Below are positions 32,399 through 40,397 of a stretch of 64,000 nucleotides of DNA, one piece after another. Numbering within the stretch: the stretch's first letter is position 1; every line of letters starts with the position of its first letter. The notes under the pieces are model-generated. The model was not told where the DNA came from and ran no database searches. It worked only from the letters and a program-made list of their open reading frames with translations. Position numbers and translations under genes: made by a program. This DNA is from Pseudomonas sp. SCA2728.1_7 (GTDB lineage Bacteria > Pseudomonadota > Gammaproteobacteria > Pseudomonadales > Pseudomonadaceae): NCBI RefSeq assembly GCF_018138145.1, contig NZ_CP073104.1, positions 1,550,001 through 1,614,000 on the forward strand, given 5' to 3'.

Positions 32399-32800
32399 AT
32401 GAACTACCTAGAAAAAGAAATCGATTCGGCATTATCAGAGCAGAACTTAGCGCATGAGAAATTACGCGAGAATGAACTATCTAAATTGATCATGAAGCTA
32501 ACGGCATCATTTTTTTCTTCTGAAACAAAGGGCCTCGACCCTTTTTACTTGAGGAAGCCACAAAAAAAACACGATCCAGACTTCTGGAAAAAAGTAAACA
32601 CTCTCGAAAATTTTGAGAACCCCTTCCTAATAGTTCAAGACAGTAAGATTCACGCTTGGAAACTAGTGACCTCTGCAGATCTTAAAACGCTATTTTTCGA
32701 ATCGACTGGATTCCCATTCTGGATAGTCGACGACAACTTCGAAGTGCTAATCTATATGGACGATCATGATTGCGTTCATACCAGTTATAGCACTCAATAA
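32399..32800 (+). CDS. orphan protein, possible immunity gene
   Basis: 133 residues, not recognised. It starts with a charged helix (NYLEKEIDSALSEQNLAHEKLRENELSKLI), then KGLDPFYLRKPQKKHDPDFWKKV, and ends in a mixed strand region (FPFWIVDDNFEVLIYMDDHDC). No signal peptide. The AT-rich composition matches the neighbouring immunity genes. It lies between two copies of the inter-module palindrome with no toxin fragment of its own, so it may be a leftover immunity gene of a lost tip. The ribosome-binding site is weak (GAAGA). Confidence 0.6.
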   Translation: MNYLEKEIDSALSEQNLAHEKLRENELSKLIMKLTASFFSSETKGLDPFYLRKPQKKHDPDFWKKVNTLENFENPFLIVQDSKIHAWKLVTSADLKTLFFESTGFPFWIVDDNFEVLIYMDDHDCVHTSYSTQ

Positions 32801-32835
32801 ACACAAATCGACTCTAGGTAACCGAAAGAAATAAA

Positions 32836-32882
32836 ACGGGGACAGACCACGATTCCTTATTTTAAACGGGGCAGATCAGACA
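32836..32882. repeat. partial inter-module repeat GGGGACAGACCACG
   Basis: AAACGGGGACAGACCACG and, 30 nt on, AAACGGGGCAGATCAGAC are half-copies of the palindrome at 30824, without a full inverted arm. They lie in the gap between the orphan gene and the IS element. Confidence 0.6.
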
Positions 32883-32906
32883 AAAATGGAACCGACTAAA
32901 AGCAAA

Positions 32907-32951
32907 AAGGGGACAGATTTATTTTCTACAAACTGAAAATAAATCTGTCCC
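32907..32951. repeat. inter-module palindrome interrupted at its end by the IS
   Basis: GGGGACAGATTTATTTTC and GAAAATAAATCTGTCCC are perfect inverted arms around TACAAACT. The right arm supplies the AAATCTGTCCC that is duplicated on both sides of the IS4 element, so the IS entered this hairpin. Confidence 0.8.
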
Positions 32952-34465
32952 GAATGGCACTTACTTAACAGCTAACCACCTGATCTGAAAGCAAAAAATG
33001 AAGAAGGGCTGGTCTTGGTCTACGGTGATAGTTGCGAACACACCCCGACAAACCAAGGACACAGCCCCAAATGGATCGTAGACGTGAAATTCTTCAGCAT
33101 CAACAGCAACGTTTTCATCGACACGCTTCGGACTGCGATGCCTATGCGTTTTTCAATCTCCTCACGTCTCCCGATCTCTTACAACGCGTCGAGTCTGAAC
33201 TGCCAGAACATCGGGAACGCCTGTTTCCGCCAATTGAAACGTTGTCTATGTTTCTGGCTCAAGCAATGAGCGCCGACCGCTCCTGCCAGAATGCTGTGAA
33301 CGACCTGTCGATTAAACGGTCATGTGGCGGCATGAAACCCAATAGCACTCGCACGGGCGCCTACTGCAAAGCCAGAAAACGCCTGCCTGTGGAAATGGTT
33401 TCCACGCTGGTCAGGCACACCGGTGCTTCGATAAGTGATAACGCACCCTCGTCGTGGCGCTGGAGGGGACGGCCGGTGCGGCTGGTGGATGGCACGACGG
33501 TCAGCATGCCCGACACAGCGGCTAATCAGGACGCCTATCCGCAATCTCGCGGCCAGAAAGTCGGTCTTGGTTTTCCGTTGTGTCGAGTGGTGGGCATCGT
33601 CTGCCTCTCCAGCGGCGCCGTTTTAGATGCTGCCCTTGGGCGTTTCCGAGGCAAGGGCGGCGATGAACAGACACTGCTCAGATCAATGCTAGACACGTTG
33701 AAAACAGGTGACATTTTGTTGGGCGATGCTTACTACGCTACCTATTTCCTGCTGTGCGAGTTGCAACGAAGAGGTGTCGATGGCGTGTTCGAACAATATG
33801 GCGCTCGACGGCGCAGCACGGACTTTCGCTTGGGTCAAAGTCTCGGTTCGGAAGATCATCTGATCGAATTGAAAAAGCCTGCAAGAAGACCACTGTGGAT
33901 GAGTCAGGCGCATTACGAAAAGGCGCCTGAAAGACTGACCGTGCGGGAGTTGAAGGCGGGTGGGAAAACTTTGGTCACCACGTTGCATTGCCCAAAGCAG
34001 ACACCTAAAACAGCCCTGAAATCGCTGTACAAGGGGCGATGGCATGTTGAACTGGATCTGCGCAATCTCAAAGCTACGCTGGGGCTTGGAAAGTTAAGCT
34101 GCAAAACCCCAGGCATGGCAGTAAAGGAGTTATGGGTCTATCTGTTAGCTCACAATCTGATCCGAATGCTGATGGCACAATCGGCTCTGTTAGCTGACTG
34201 TTTACCTCGCGAACTGAGCTTCAAACACAGCCTTCAGCTATGGCTGGCGCTGCGACAATATGGCAGCCCCGAAGACGAGGATGGCCTGTCAAACTTATTG
34301 ACGCTGATCGCTCAAAGGCGCGTTGGAAACCGACCTGGTCGTATCGAGCCGCGAGCCATAAAACGAAGACCTCAAGCCTACCCCTTACTGACCAAATCAC
34401 GTCGGTCAGCAAGGGCAGAGGTCAGAAAAAACGGGCACCCAAAACATGTTAAGTAAGTGCCATTC
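32952..34465 (+). mobile_element. IS4-family insertion sequence, complete
   Basis: A 1514-bp element with perfect 19-bp terminal inverted repeats (GAATGGCACTTACTTAACA at 32952-32970, inverse at 34447-34465). It is flanked by an 11-bp direct repeat AAATCTGTCCC (32941-32951 and 34466-34476), the target duplication; 10-12 bp is usual for this family. It carries one transposase gene and looks intact and recent. Confidence 0.93.
33071..34456 (+). CDS. IS4-family transposase
   Basis: 461 residues of the DDE transposase family. VRLVDGTTVSMPD and GDILLGDAYYATY carry the first two acidic residues, and YKGRWHVELDLRNLK fits the IS4 Y-(2)-R-(3)-E-(6)-K signature exactly, supplying the last catalytic Glu. 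A RNase H-like core with a beta-strand insert is expected. ATG 33071 gives a typical N-terminus (MDRRREILQHQQQRF); the frame is open further upstream. The gene reads through to the right inverted repeat. Composition is close to the host average, richer in GC than the surrounding cassette region. Confidence 0.94.
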   Translation: MDRRREILQHQQQRFHRHASDCDAYAFFNLLTSPDLLQRVESELPEHRERLFPPIETLSMFLAQAMSADRSCQNAVNDLSIKRSCGGMKPNSTRTGAYCKARKRLPVEMVSTLVRHTGASISDNAPSSWRWRGRPVRLVDGTTVSMPDTAANQDAYPQSRGQKVGLGFPLCRVVGIVCLSSGAVLDAALGRFRGKGGDEQTLLRSMLDTLKTGDILLGDAYYATYFLLCELQRRGVDGVFEQYGARRRSTDFRLGQSLGSEDHLIELKKPARRPLWMSQAHYEKAPERLTVRELKAGGKTLVTTLHCPKQTPKTALKSLYKGRWHVELDLRNLKATLGLGKLSCKTPGMAVKELWVYLLAHNLIRMLMAQSALLADCLPRELSFKHSLQLWLALRQYGSPEDEDGLSNLLTLIAQRRVGNRPGRIEPRAIKRRPQAYPLLTKSRRSARAEVRKNGHPKHVK

Positions 34466-34479
34466 AAATCTGTCCCCTT

Positions 34480-34651
34480 TTCTTATTATATCGCGTGTTT
34501 TGATGGAGAGGATCTTTCTGGGCAGCCCCATGTGTTGATAATTCATGCTTATGCGTCAGAGGGCTGGGAACTTCACGCCACCTACGCTAGCTTCGATAAG
34601 TGGCTAGAAGAAGCCATGGTGCAAAATGCCGAGTGGCTCAACGAGGACTAA
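34480..34651 (+). pseudogene. 3' remnant of a small gene cut off by repeats and the IS
   Basis: From about 34480 the frame reads SYYIACFDGEDLSGQPHVL and on through IIHAYASEGWELHATYASF to KWLEEAMVQNAEWLNED and a stop. It has coding character and a plausible C-terminus, but no start of its own. It resembles the end of small immunity-type proteins (SUKH/SMI1-like possible), and is probably the residue of an older toxin-immunity module. Confidence 0.5.
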
Positions 34652-34775
34652 AAACTTTAATCCCGACAAGCCTGGTATTTGCTTTAGAAAAAACGAGAGA
34701 ACCGCAGGCAGCCCCTGAGAAATCTCGTTGTTTAACCTCTACTCCCCCGGACTGAACAATCAAAGGACTGTACCC

Positions 34776-35801
34776 TTGAAACGCCTGAATCGCCCATTTT
34801 CCATCCTCCTCGCCCTCACCTTCTCCCTTAATGCGACTGCACTGTCCCTTCGCTCCGAACAACGCCCCGACGGCACCACAGCCCTGTTACTTTCAAACGA
34901 ACCCGCCGCAGAACGAGCGCCAAAGCTCAACCAGGATCCAGCGGTGCGCTCTGCACTGGTTGATTTTTTTGGCTATCAGACCGGTAGCTACACCAACGAC
35001 AACACAATGATTGTGCAGCAGGTTCTGGAAGCGCTTGATTCGGAAATGTCGACGTTTGCGGACGGTGTGCCTGCCGGCAGCAAAATGATTACTGCCATGG
35101 ATGATGGCAACAATGGGTTTGAGCGCGGCGCATTGTTGCTTAACGACAAGGGCCAGTTGGTCGCTGTCGGGCTGGTCAATGGCCACTGTACGGTCAAGTC
35201 GCGTGAGGAGGCTTTGACCTGTAATGATGCCCCGCAAACCGTGCTGACCATTTTCCAACCGCAAGGCGCTAAACAAGCTGATGCCGAATCTTTGATTGGC
35301 TGGAGTAAACAACTGCCTCCGATGATGGCGATATGGGCGGAAAGTGATGATCCGGAGCGCCGAGCCAACGCGCAGAAAATTGCCAGCGTTGAATACGCTG
35401 CAACCAAACCGGAACAGGGAGCGTGGACAGCGGCACAGTTACCTTCCGACTTTCCCAAAGCCATGCTGGCGGTGCTTCCGCAGCGGGCTCACCTGATAGG
35501 TGCTGGCGCACACGGTGTTTTCACGACACCGGGGATGGAGGGCACGCCGATTGAAGGTGACTGGGACAAAATAGCCGGCCGTCCACAACATGAGTTCGAA
35601 GTCATTCTCCGGACTTTTACAGAGTACGCGGACGTCATCGACTTCTATCAGCAGCATGCGAAGGATGCCGAAATCAGCGGCAACCAGAGAAAGGCACTCG
35701 TTGAAGGCTATATTGGTGGCGGCACCTACAAGATTGAAATCAGTAATAGAAAAGATGAAGGCACGGTGATCACACTCTCTGCTTGGCGACAAGAAGTCTG
35801 A
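34776..35801 (+). CDS. secreted protein of unknown function
   Basis: 341 residues from TTG 34776, chosen because AAAGGA lies 8 nt upstream and the product then begins with a signal peptide (RPFSILLALTFSLNATA). The mature part has alternating strands and helices (FFGYQTGSYTNDNTMIVQQVL, GFERGALLLNDKGQLVAVGLVNGHC, FEVILRTFTEYADVIDFYQQH) and two cysteines that could pair. No family was recognised. It lies between the type VI island and a Sel1 protein that points towards it, and shares a bidirectional terminator with that gene. Confidence 0.75.
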   Translation: MKRLNRPFSILLALTFSLNATALSLRSEQRPDGTTALLLSNEPAAERAPKLNQDPAVRSALVDFFGYQTGSYTNDNTMIVQQVLEALDSEMSTFADGVPAGSKMITAMDDGNNGFERGALLLNDKGQLVAVGLVNGHCTVKSREEALTCNDAPQTVLTIFQPQGAKQADAESLIGWSKQLPPMMAIWAESDDPERRANAQKIASVEYAATKPEQGAWTAAQLPSDFPKAMLAVLPQRAHLIGAGAHGVFTTPGMEGTPIEGDWDKIAGRPQHEFEVILRTFTEYADVIDFYQQHAKDAEISGNQRKALVEGYIGGGTYKIEISNRKDEGTVITLSAWRQEV

Positions 35802-35810
35802 TTTATCCAA

Positions 35811-35845
35811 ATAAAAAAAGGGCGATCCCATGATCGCCCTCTTTC
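35811..35845. terminator. bidirectional intrinsic terminator
   Basis: GGGCGATC / GATCGCCC stem with CCAT loop, preceded by a run of A and followed by TCTTT, so it can serve both the plus-strand secreted protein and the converging Sel1 gene. Confidence 0.88.
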
Positions 35846-35871
35846 AAATCAAGATACCCTTCCTTTGCACA

Positions 35872-36846
35872 TTAAAGCTTTTGCAGCTCTTCTTTAGCTC
35901 CCGGAGCACCGCGATCAATTGCTTTGAGCATCCAGTACTCGGCCTTGGATTTGCTTTTTGGCAAGCCGCCACGTCCTTGTGCGTACATTTTCCCAAGCGC
36001 CAACTGCGCGTTGCCAAAATCGGCATCAGCAGACTTGCGGTAAAGCTTGGCTGCTTCACGTTGGTTTTTTACGGTGCCTCGCCCCTGTTCAAGCATTTGC
36101 GCCATTTCATACTGCGCGTACTTATTGCCGAGCGCAGCCGACTTGCCGAACCAGGTAAAAGCCAGCGCTTCATCCTTGTCCACACCACGTCCAGCGGCGA
36201 TCATTTCCGCGAGGTGAAGCTGTCCGTAGTCGTCACCGGTTTCAGCCAGTTTGCGATACCACTGAGCGGCAACAACATCGTCCTGTGTAACTCCGTCCCC
36301 TTTCTCATAAAGGCTTGCCAGCAGCATGTAGGCTGAGGGATATCCGCCTTCGGCGGATTGGTGGTAGTACGCTAATGCTTTGTCCATGTCCTTGAGATTT
36401 TTGATCGATCGGCCACCGCGATGGTAGATCTGCGCCAAACTGAACTGGGCCTTGGCGTTCCCCTGCTCCGCAGCTTTCAAATCCCAGTAAACACTTGCGT
36501 CTTCACCCTCTACGCTTCGATCCCAACGAAGTTCCTCAGCCAATCCGACTTGCGCTTCAGCATTACCTTGCTCTGCAGCTTTGCGAAACCACGCTTCCGG
36601 CATGCCCGGTGACCACTGCTCAACCACCCCGCAGAGGTTCTCCTGAATGGCTTTGCCAAACTGCGTCTGCGCGTCGAGATCACCTGCGACCGCTTGTTCA
36701 TGCAGCCGCTCAGAATTTGGCGCGCACTTCCCTGCCTTCATACCGTCGTAGTAATCACGCGGCGCTTGTGCCCACGTATTACAGGCGATGAATATTGAAA
36801 AAAGTGCAGTGCTCGCCGCACCGACAGTTTTGAAACGCTTGATCAT
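35872..36846 (-). CDS. periplasmic Sel1-repeat protein
   Basis: 324 residues with a signal peptide (AASTALFSIFIACNTWAQA). At least six Sel1/TPR-like repeats follow (for example AEAWFRKAAEQGNAEAQVGL, AKAQFSLAQIYHRGG, AYMLLASLYEKGDGV, AAQWYRKLAETGDDYGQLHL, YAQYEMAQMLEQGRG, NAQLALGKMYAQGRG). Such solenoids mediate protein contacts in the envelope. It stands alone on the minus strand; a specific role is not evident. Confidence 0.9.
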   Translation of the reverse strand: MIKRFKTVGAASTALFSIFIACNTWAQAPRDYYDGMKAGKCAPNSERLHEQAVAGDLDAQTQFGKAIQENLCGVVEQWSPGMPEAWFRKAAEQGNAEAQVGLAEELRWDRSVEGEDASVYWDLKAAEQGNAKAQFSLAQIYHRGGRSIKNLKDMDKALAYYHQSAEGGYPSAYMLLASLYEKGDGVTQDDVVAAQWYRKLAETGDDYGQLHLAEMIAAGRGVDKDEALAFTWFGKSAALGNKYAQYEMAQMLEQGRGTVKNQREAAKLYRKSADADFGNAQLALGKMYAQGRGGLPKSKSKAEYWMLKAIDRGAPGAKEELQKL

Positions 36847-36896
36847 TTGTTACTTCCTTGTGGCTTAAAAATCCAACGAAAACCTTGCGCAAAATA

Positions 36897-37715
36897 CTAG
36901 CTCGCTTCGAACATCCGCTCGTCCACCTCGTACTTAACCACCACCCGATTCCGATACAACCTCACCCGCTCCACCAATTCCCCAACCTGCCCCTTCTCCC
37001 TCACCTCCCGCCAAATCTCATTCTCCCGATACACCCTTGCCCCCTCCCGCACAAACCGATGCGCCTCTTGAAACACGTGATAGCGATATTCCCTCACCCG
37101 ATCACACAACAACTCCCCTTCGAGTTGCGTCTCGCCGACGTTCAACTTCAGCTGAAAGTGCCGATCCGTCGGGTTGTGCAGCACCAGATCAACGTAGTTG
37201 TAGAAAATCGCCGCCCCGGACCCGAACGGCAGCACCCGCCCTTCATCCGGAAACGGGTCGAAGCTGTGGTTGGAGCGCTCGACCACCACCAGCGGTGAAT
37301 GAATGGCCATCCAGTGAATCAGGTTGCTCAGTTGGCAAATGCCACCGCCTACCCCGCGTCGTGCCTCGCCGAAAGACAGTTCCATGCCTTCAACGTAGCC
37401 GCGCTTCAACGTCGGGCGGCCGACGAGGCGGCAGAAGGAGAAGTGTTCGCCGGGGGCGATGATGACGCTGTCGATGGCGGCGACGGCGAGTTTGAGGTTG
37501 ATGACTTTGTTGTGTTGCAGGGCGAGGTCGGAGTCGCCGAGTTTGCGGATGAGTTTCGAGGTGTGTTTGAGGTAGCGATAAGGCAGCCGCTCGGCCGTGG
37601 TGACGGGGCGTGCGTAGCGTTTGCTGGAACAGCGCCAGGCAATCTGGCGGAACAGTCTTTTTTGCCACACGCGCAGCCAGTAGAGGGCTGGGTGGTAGAG
37701 GGAGAGTGGTTTCAT
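36897..37715 (-). CDS. VanW family protein
   Basis: 272 residues from ATG 37715 (a GTG at 37766 would add 17 residues). The VanW domain is clear: VIIAPGEHFSFCRLVGRPTLKRGYVEGM, GVGGGICQLSNLIHWMAIH, ERSNHSFDPFPDEGRVLPFGSGAAIFYNYVDL. The GGGICQ(L/V)S motif with a conserved Cys is the hallmark. The function is unknown; vancomycin-cluster relatives gave it its name, but resistance is not implied. It is divergent from the glycosyltransferase gene that follows. Confidence 0.88.
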   Translation of the reverse strand: MKPLSLYHPALYWLRVWQKRLFRQIAWRCSSKRYARPVTTAERLPYRYLKHTSKLIRKLGDSDLALQHNKVINLKLAVAAIDSVIIAPGEHFSFCRLVGRPTLKRGYVEGMELSFGEARRGVGGGICQLSNLIHWMAIHSPLVVVERSNHSFDPFPDEGRVLPFGSGAAIFYNYVDLVLHNPTDRHFQLKLNVGETQLEGELLCDRVREYRYHVFQEAHRFVREGARVYRENEIWREVREKGQVGELVERVRLYRNRVVVKYEVDERMFEAS

Positions 37716-37924
37716 CCGTGACACAACGGCGTGCGCCGTTTCTTCCTTGAGCCGTGAGGGGGGCACGCATTTTATCCGGTAATGACCGGCAGCACCCCAT
37801 GCATTTCATTAGACCAGCAGCCTCTCTTCGGCATACATCTACCGTCACATCCACAAATTAAGGTTCGACTAAGGTTGCCTCGCTACGATCGCAACCACGA
37901 AACCCTGTTGTCCTTGAATCGCAG

Positions 37925-38743
37925 ATGAGTCCTTCCGACATGAAAGCGTTTGATTTACCAGCCCAGCCAGCGTCGAATTTCAGCCTTGTCTTGGTAAATT
38001 ACAAAACCCCGGACATCACCCGAATGTGCCTCGAGCTTTTGCGTGAGCACGTCCAGGAGCAGCGCATTCCGGTGTGGGTGGTGGATAACGATTCGGCGGA
38101 TGCGAGTCTCGATTACTTGCGCACGCTCGACTGGATCAACTTGATCGAACGGCCTTCGCCGGGCAAGGAAGCCGGGCATATTGCGCACGGTAAAGCACTG
38201 GATCTGGCACTGGAAAAAGTCGAGACCGACTATCTATTTCTGTTGCACACCGACACCTTTGTCTACGACAAAGAAGTGTTTGCCATGATGATGCGTGAAT
38301 GCACGAAAACCCCGGATATGGCTGCAGTCGGTTGTGTCGAACAACTCAATCGCGGGATTGTGCGTGACACCTGGCGTTTAACTTCGCGTTTCTGCAAGCA
38401 CTATGTTCGTAAAGCGAAAGTGCGTCTGGGCCTGCGCTCGAAAATGCCAAGACCCTACAAGGAAACTCATCTGAAAAGTTTCTGCACATTGTGGAATGCG
38501 CGTTTGATGAAGTCCCAGGGCTTGCACTTCTGCATGGATGAGCAGGTGCCCGGTTATGCGCTGCAAGACCGCATGAGCAGTCTGGGCTATGGCATCAAGT
38601 TTCTGTCGCCGCGCAAGATTTTCAGCTATCTGGATCACATTCAGTCAGGAACCGTCGCGGCTGCAGGCACCTACGGGGAAAATCACCGCAGGACAAAAAT
38701 GTATCAGGCCACGCTGAAGCGCTTTCAAGGGCAGCAAGGCTAG
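37925..38743 (+). CDS. family 2 glycosyltransferase
   Basis: 272 residues with a GT-A fold: FSLVLVNYKTPDITRMCLELL, VWVVDNDSADASLDYL, YLFLLHTDTFVYDKEVF (DTD in place of DxD) and a C-terminal acceptor part. No membrane helix, so cytoplasmic. The start could also be ATG 37940. Its sugar and acceptor are unknown. It is a single gene ended by a strong terminator. Confidence 0.85.
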   Translation: MSPSDMKAFDLPAQPASNFSLVLVNYKTPDITRMCLELLREHVQEQRIPVWVVDNDSADASLDYLRTLDWINLIERPSPGKEAGHIAHGKALDLALEKVETDYLFLLHTDTFVYDKEVFAMMMRECTKTPDMAAVGCVEQLNRGIVRDTWRLTSRFCKHYVRKAKVRLGLRSKMPRPYKETHLKSFCTLWNARLMKSQGLHFCMDEQVPGYALQDRMSSLGYGIKFLSPRKIFSYLDHIQSGTVAAAGTYGENHRRTKMYQATLKRFQGQQG

Positions 38744-38780
38744 CCTGCAGCGAACACCTCGGTTTAATTTCCGACAAACA

Positions 38781-38809
38781 AAAAGGGCGACTATAAAGTC
38801 GCCCTTTTT
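38781..38809 (+). terminator. intrinsic terminator after the glycosyltransferase
   Basis: AAAAGGGCGACT / AGTCGCCCTTTTT with an ATAA loop: 9-bp GC-rich stem plus A/T tails on both sides. Confidence 0.92.
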
Positions 38810-38845
38810 GTTTGCAGAAATTGTATACATCTACTCCGAAGAGGT

Positions 38846-38908
38846 GTTCGCCCAGTGTAATGGCCTGGCAATCCATGCACCGGTAAAGAGCCCTGACACT
38901 GGGCGAAC
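38846..38908. repeat. 13-bp inverted repeat in a 350-bp gene-free stretch
   Basis: GTTCGCCCAGTGT (38846-38858) and ACACTGGGCGAAC (38896-38908) are perfect inverses 37 nt apart. The following 38925-39090 is markedly AT-rich, with only short unconvincing reading frames on either strand (one 60-residue hydrophobic frame on the minus strand). I see no gene there. Confidence 0.7.
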
Positions 38909-39097
38909 GGGTAGGATTTTAATAGAAGTTGGCGCTTATGTCCTCATTCTTGAATGTAAAAATTATGTACGAAAAAGTTAATAGATATTTATCGACGAAT
39001 TCTTGCGCGAAACTTTCAATAACACCAAAGATAACTAATAGTATGACTACTCTCATACAAAAACTGTACAAGAGCAGCCACTCTGTAGAGCTAATAC

Positions 39098-39682
39098 TCA
39101 ACTTTCGTGTTGACTAGTCACTTTCAAGATATCGGTGTAAGTGACAATAACGCTCTGCCCTTCTTTCAGATCTTTCAGCTTGGCTTGAATTTCAGGCTTT
39201 TTCACATCGAGAACTTTCGATACGCCCGCCGGGTTTTGCAGGGTCACCTGATTTGTCTTCAAATCAATTTTGGTGATTTTCAGTTGCACCTGAACCTGAC
39301 GGTACGCCTCGCCACCGGGGTTATCGCTGCCCGGAGCCTTACGCAACTCACCGGTACGTTCGGTGGTGCCAGGCAGACCTTTATCCACATCGGTGTCCAG
39401 GTAAGCAGCGACGGATCGCTGTACCTGGATTTTGACCTGATCGCCGGCCTTGAGATTGGCGAGGTTTTTCGCCTTATCAGTGAGCTGAACATGAACCGGC
39501 TTGCCTTCGGCGCCTTCGAGCACAACCTGATGGTTGGCGGCGTCGACGGAGATCACTTTGGTGGTGACCTGATCGGCTTCAACAGTGGCAGACAGCGGAA
39601 TATCGGCAGCCAGAGCGCCGAAGCTGGTGGCGGACAGTACGGTTGCGAGAGTGATGGCCTTGGCCAGTGCGTCGAGCTTCAT
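39098..39682 (-). CDS. periplasmic protein of unknown function
   Basis: 194 residues beginning MKLDALAKAITLATVLSATS and ending its signal peptide at GALAA. The mature part is beta-rich: TVEADQVTTKVISVDAANHQVVLEG, VKIQVQRSVAAYLDTD, VQVQLKITKIDLKTNQVTLQNP. The duplicated 'I-x-x-V-D-x-x-x-x-x-V-x-L' pattern points to two OB-like strand sets as in DUF5666-type proteins. It would act in the periplasm; the function is unknown. The adjacent genes on the same strand are small soluble proteins. Confidence 0.8.
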   Translation of the reverse strand: MKLDALAKAITLATVLSATSFGALAADIPLSATVEADQVTTKVISVDAANHQVVLEGAEGKPVHVQLTDKAKNLANLKAGDQVKIQVQRSVAAYLDTDVDKGLPGTTERTGELRKAPGSDNPGGEAYRQVQVQLKITKIDLKTNQVTLQNPAGVSKVLDVKKPEIQAKLKDLKEGQSVIVTYTDILKVTSQHES

Positions 39683-39767
39683 AATCAATACTTTCCCTGT
39701 GATGAATGGCAGCGCCCGGCGTTGAAGCGACTTCGACGCCGGGCGTGCCACTGAGCATAGACGCTGT

Positions 39768-39950
39768 TCAGGGCTTGGCGGGTGTTTGTTGTTTTGCGGT
39801 GTCCTGCGCGGTGGATTCGCCGCTGGGCGTGCTTTTTCCGGCGTTTTCACGTTGTTTCGGGTCGGTGGGGCGCAGGGCGTCGTTGTCGCGTTCGGTTTCG
39901 CCCGGTGGCCGGGGTTCGTCGGGGTGTTCGCCTTGGGTGATCGGTTTCAT
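39768..39950 (-). CDS. small hydrophilic disordered protein
   Basis: 60 residues, start MKPITQGEHPDEPRPPGETE, rich in Pro, Glu, Lys and Thr with almost no hydrophobic residues, so probably unfolded. GAGG lies 8 nt before the ATG. It follows the 80-residue gene by 10 nt and is likely co-transcribed with it. Such short proteins are common in Pseudomonas; the function is unknown. Confidence 0.6.
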   Translation of the reverse strand: MKPITQGEHPDEPRPPGETERDNDALRPTDPKQRENAGKSTPSGESTAQDTAKQQTPAKP

Positions 39951-39960
39951 GGAGTGGTCC

Positions 39961-40203
39961 TCAAGCTTCGGGGTCGTCGAGTTCACGGGTGACGTTGATC
40001 GCGGGTGAATCCTTGTGCAGGTCGTCGGCCTTGGCGCGCAGGATCTGCCATTGCTCAAGGTCGATGGCGCCCTGGCCGAGCAGGTCGTCGGCGATGCGTT
40101 GCAGGTCGAAATAGTGCGCGTCGGGGGATTGCTGCCAGTAGGTCTGGTCGTCGAACAGGCGCTGCCAGGTGGTCATGTCTGGGGGTTGCAGGTCGTCGCT
40201 CAT
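39961..40203 (-). CDS. small acidic protein, unknown function
   Basis: 80 residues, start MSDDLQPPDMTTWQRLFDDQ, with a helical centre (YFDLQRIADDLLGQGAIDLEQWQILRAKADDLHK). GAGG lies 8 nt upstream of the ATG. No signal peptide or metal motif is seen. It is the first gene of a two-gene unit with the disordered 60-residue protein. Confidence 0.65.
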   Translation of the reverse strand: MSDDLQPPDMTTWQRLFDDQTYWQQSPDAHYFDLQRIADDLLGQGAIDLEQWQILRAKADDLHKDSPAINVTRELDDPEA

Positions 40204-40310
40204 GGGGAAATCCTCGACGGCGTTTCGCAAAGGTGTGAGAGATATTTGGTAGAGGGGTTGAGAAGTAGCGGAGTTCCGGCCAATTTCTCTGTGGTGTGTG
40301 GGCGGGCGCT

Positions 40311-40333
40311 TTCGCGAGCAGGCTCGCTCCCAC
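40311..40333. repeat. single REP unit
   Basis: TTCGCGAGCAGGCTCGCTCC followed by CAC, one REP unit without an inverted partner, between the small-protein unit and the lipocalin-like gene. Confidence 0.85.
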
Positions 40334-40397
40334 ATTTTGATCTCGGTCAGATCCGGATTCTGCGCCCGTTACAACTCGCAGTTTTTACGAGGTGCTG

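Noticed and set aside
36897..37715. Glycopeptide resistance gene (VanW)
   Set aside because: The domain is present but there are no vanHAX/vanRS genes, and VanW-domain proteins are common in Gram-negative bacteria without a resistance role.
38919..39101. A 60-residue hydrophobic protein on the minus strand (and an overlapping plus-strand frame)
   Set aside because: Only AT-rich composition opens these frames. There is no convincing ribosome-binding site, and the two frames overlap on opposite strands.
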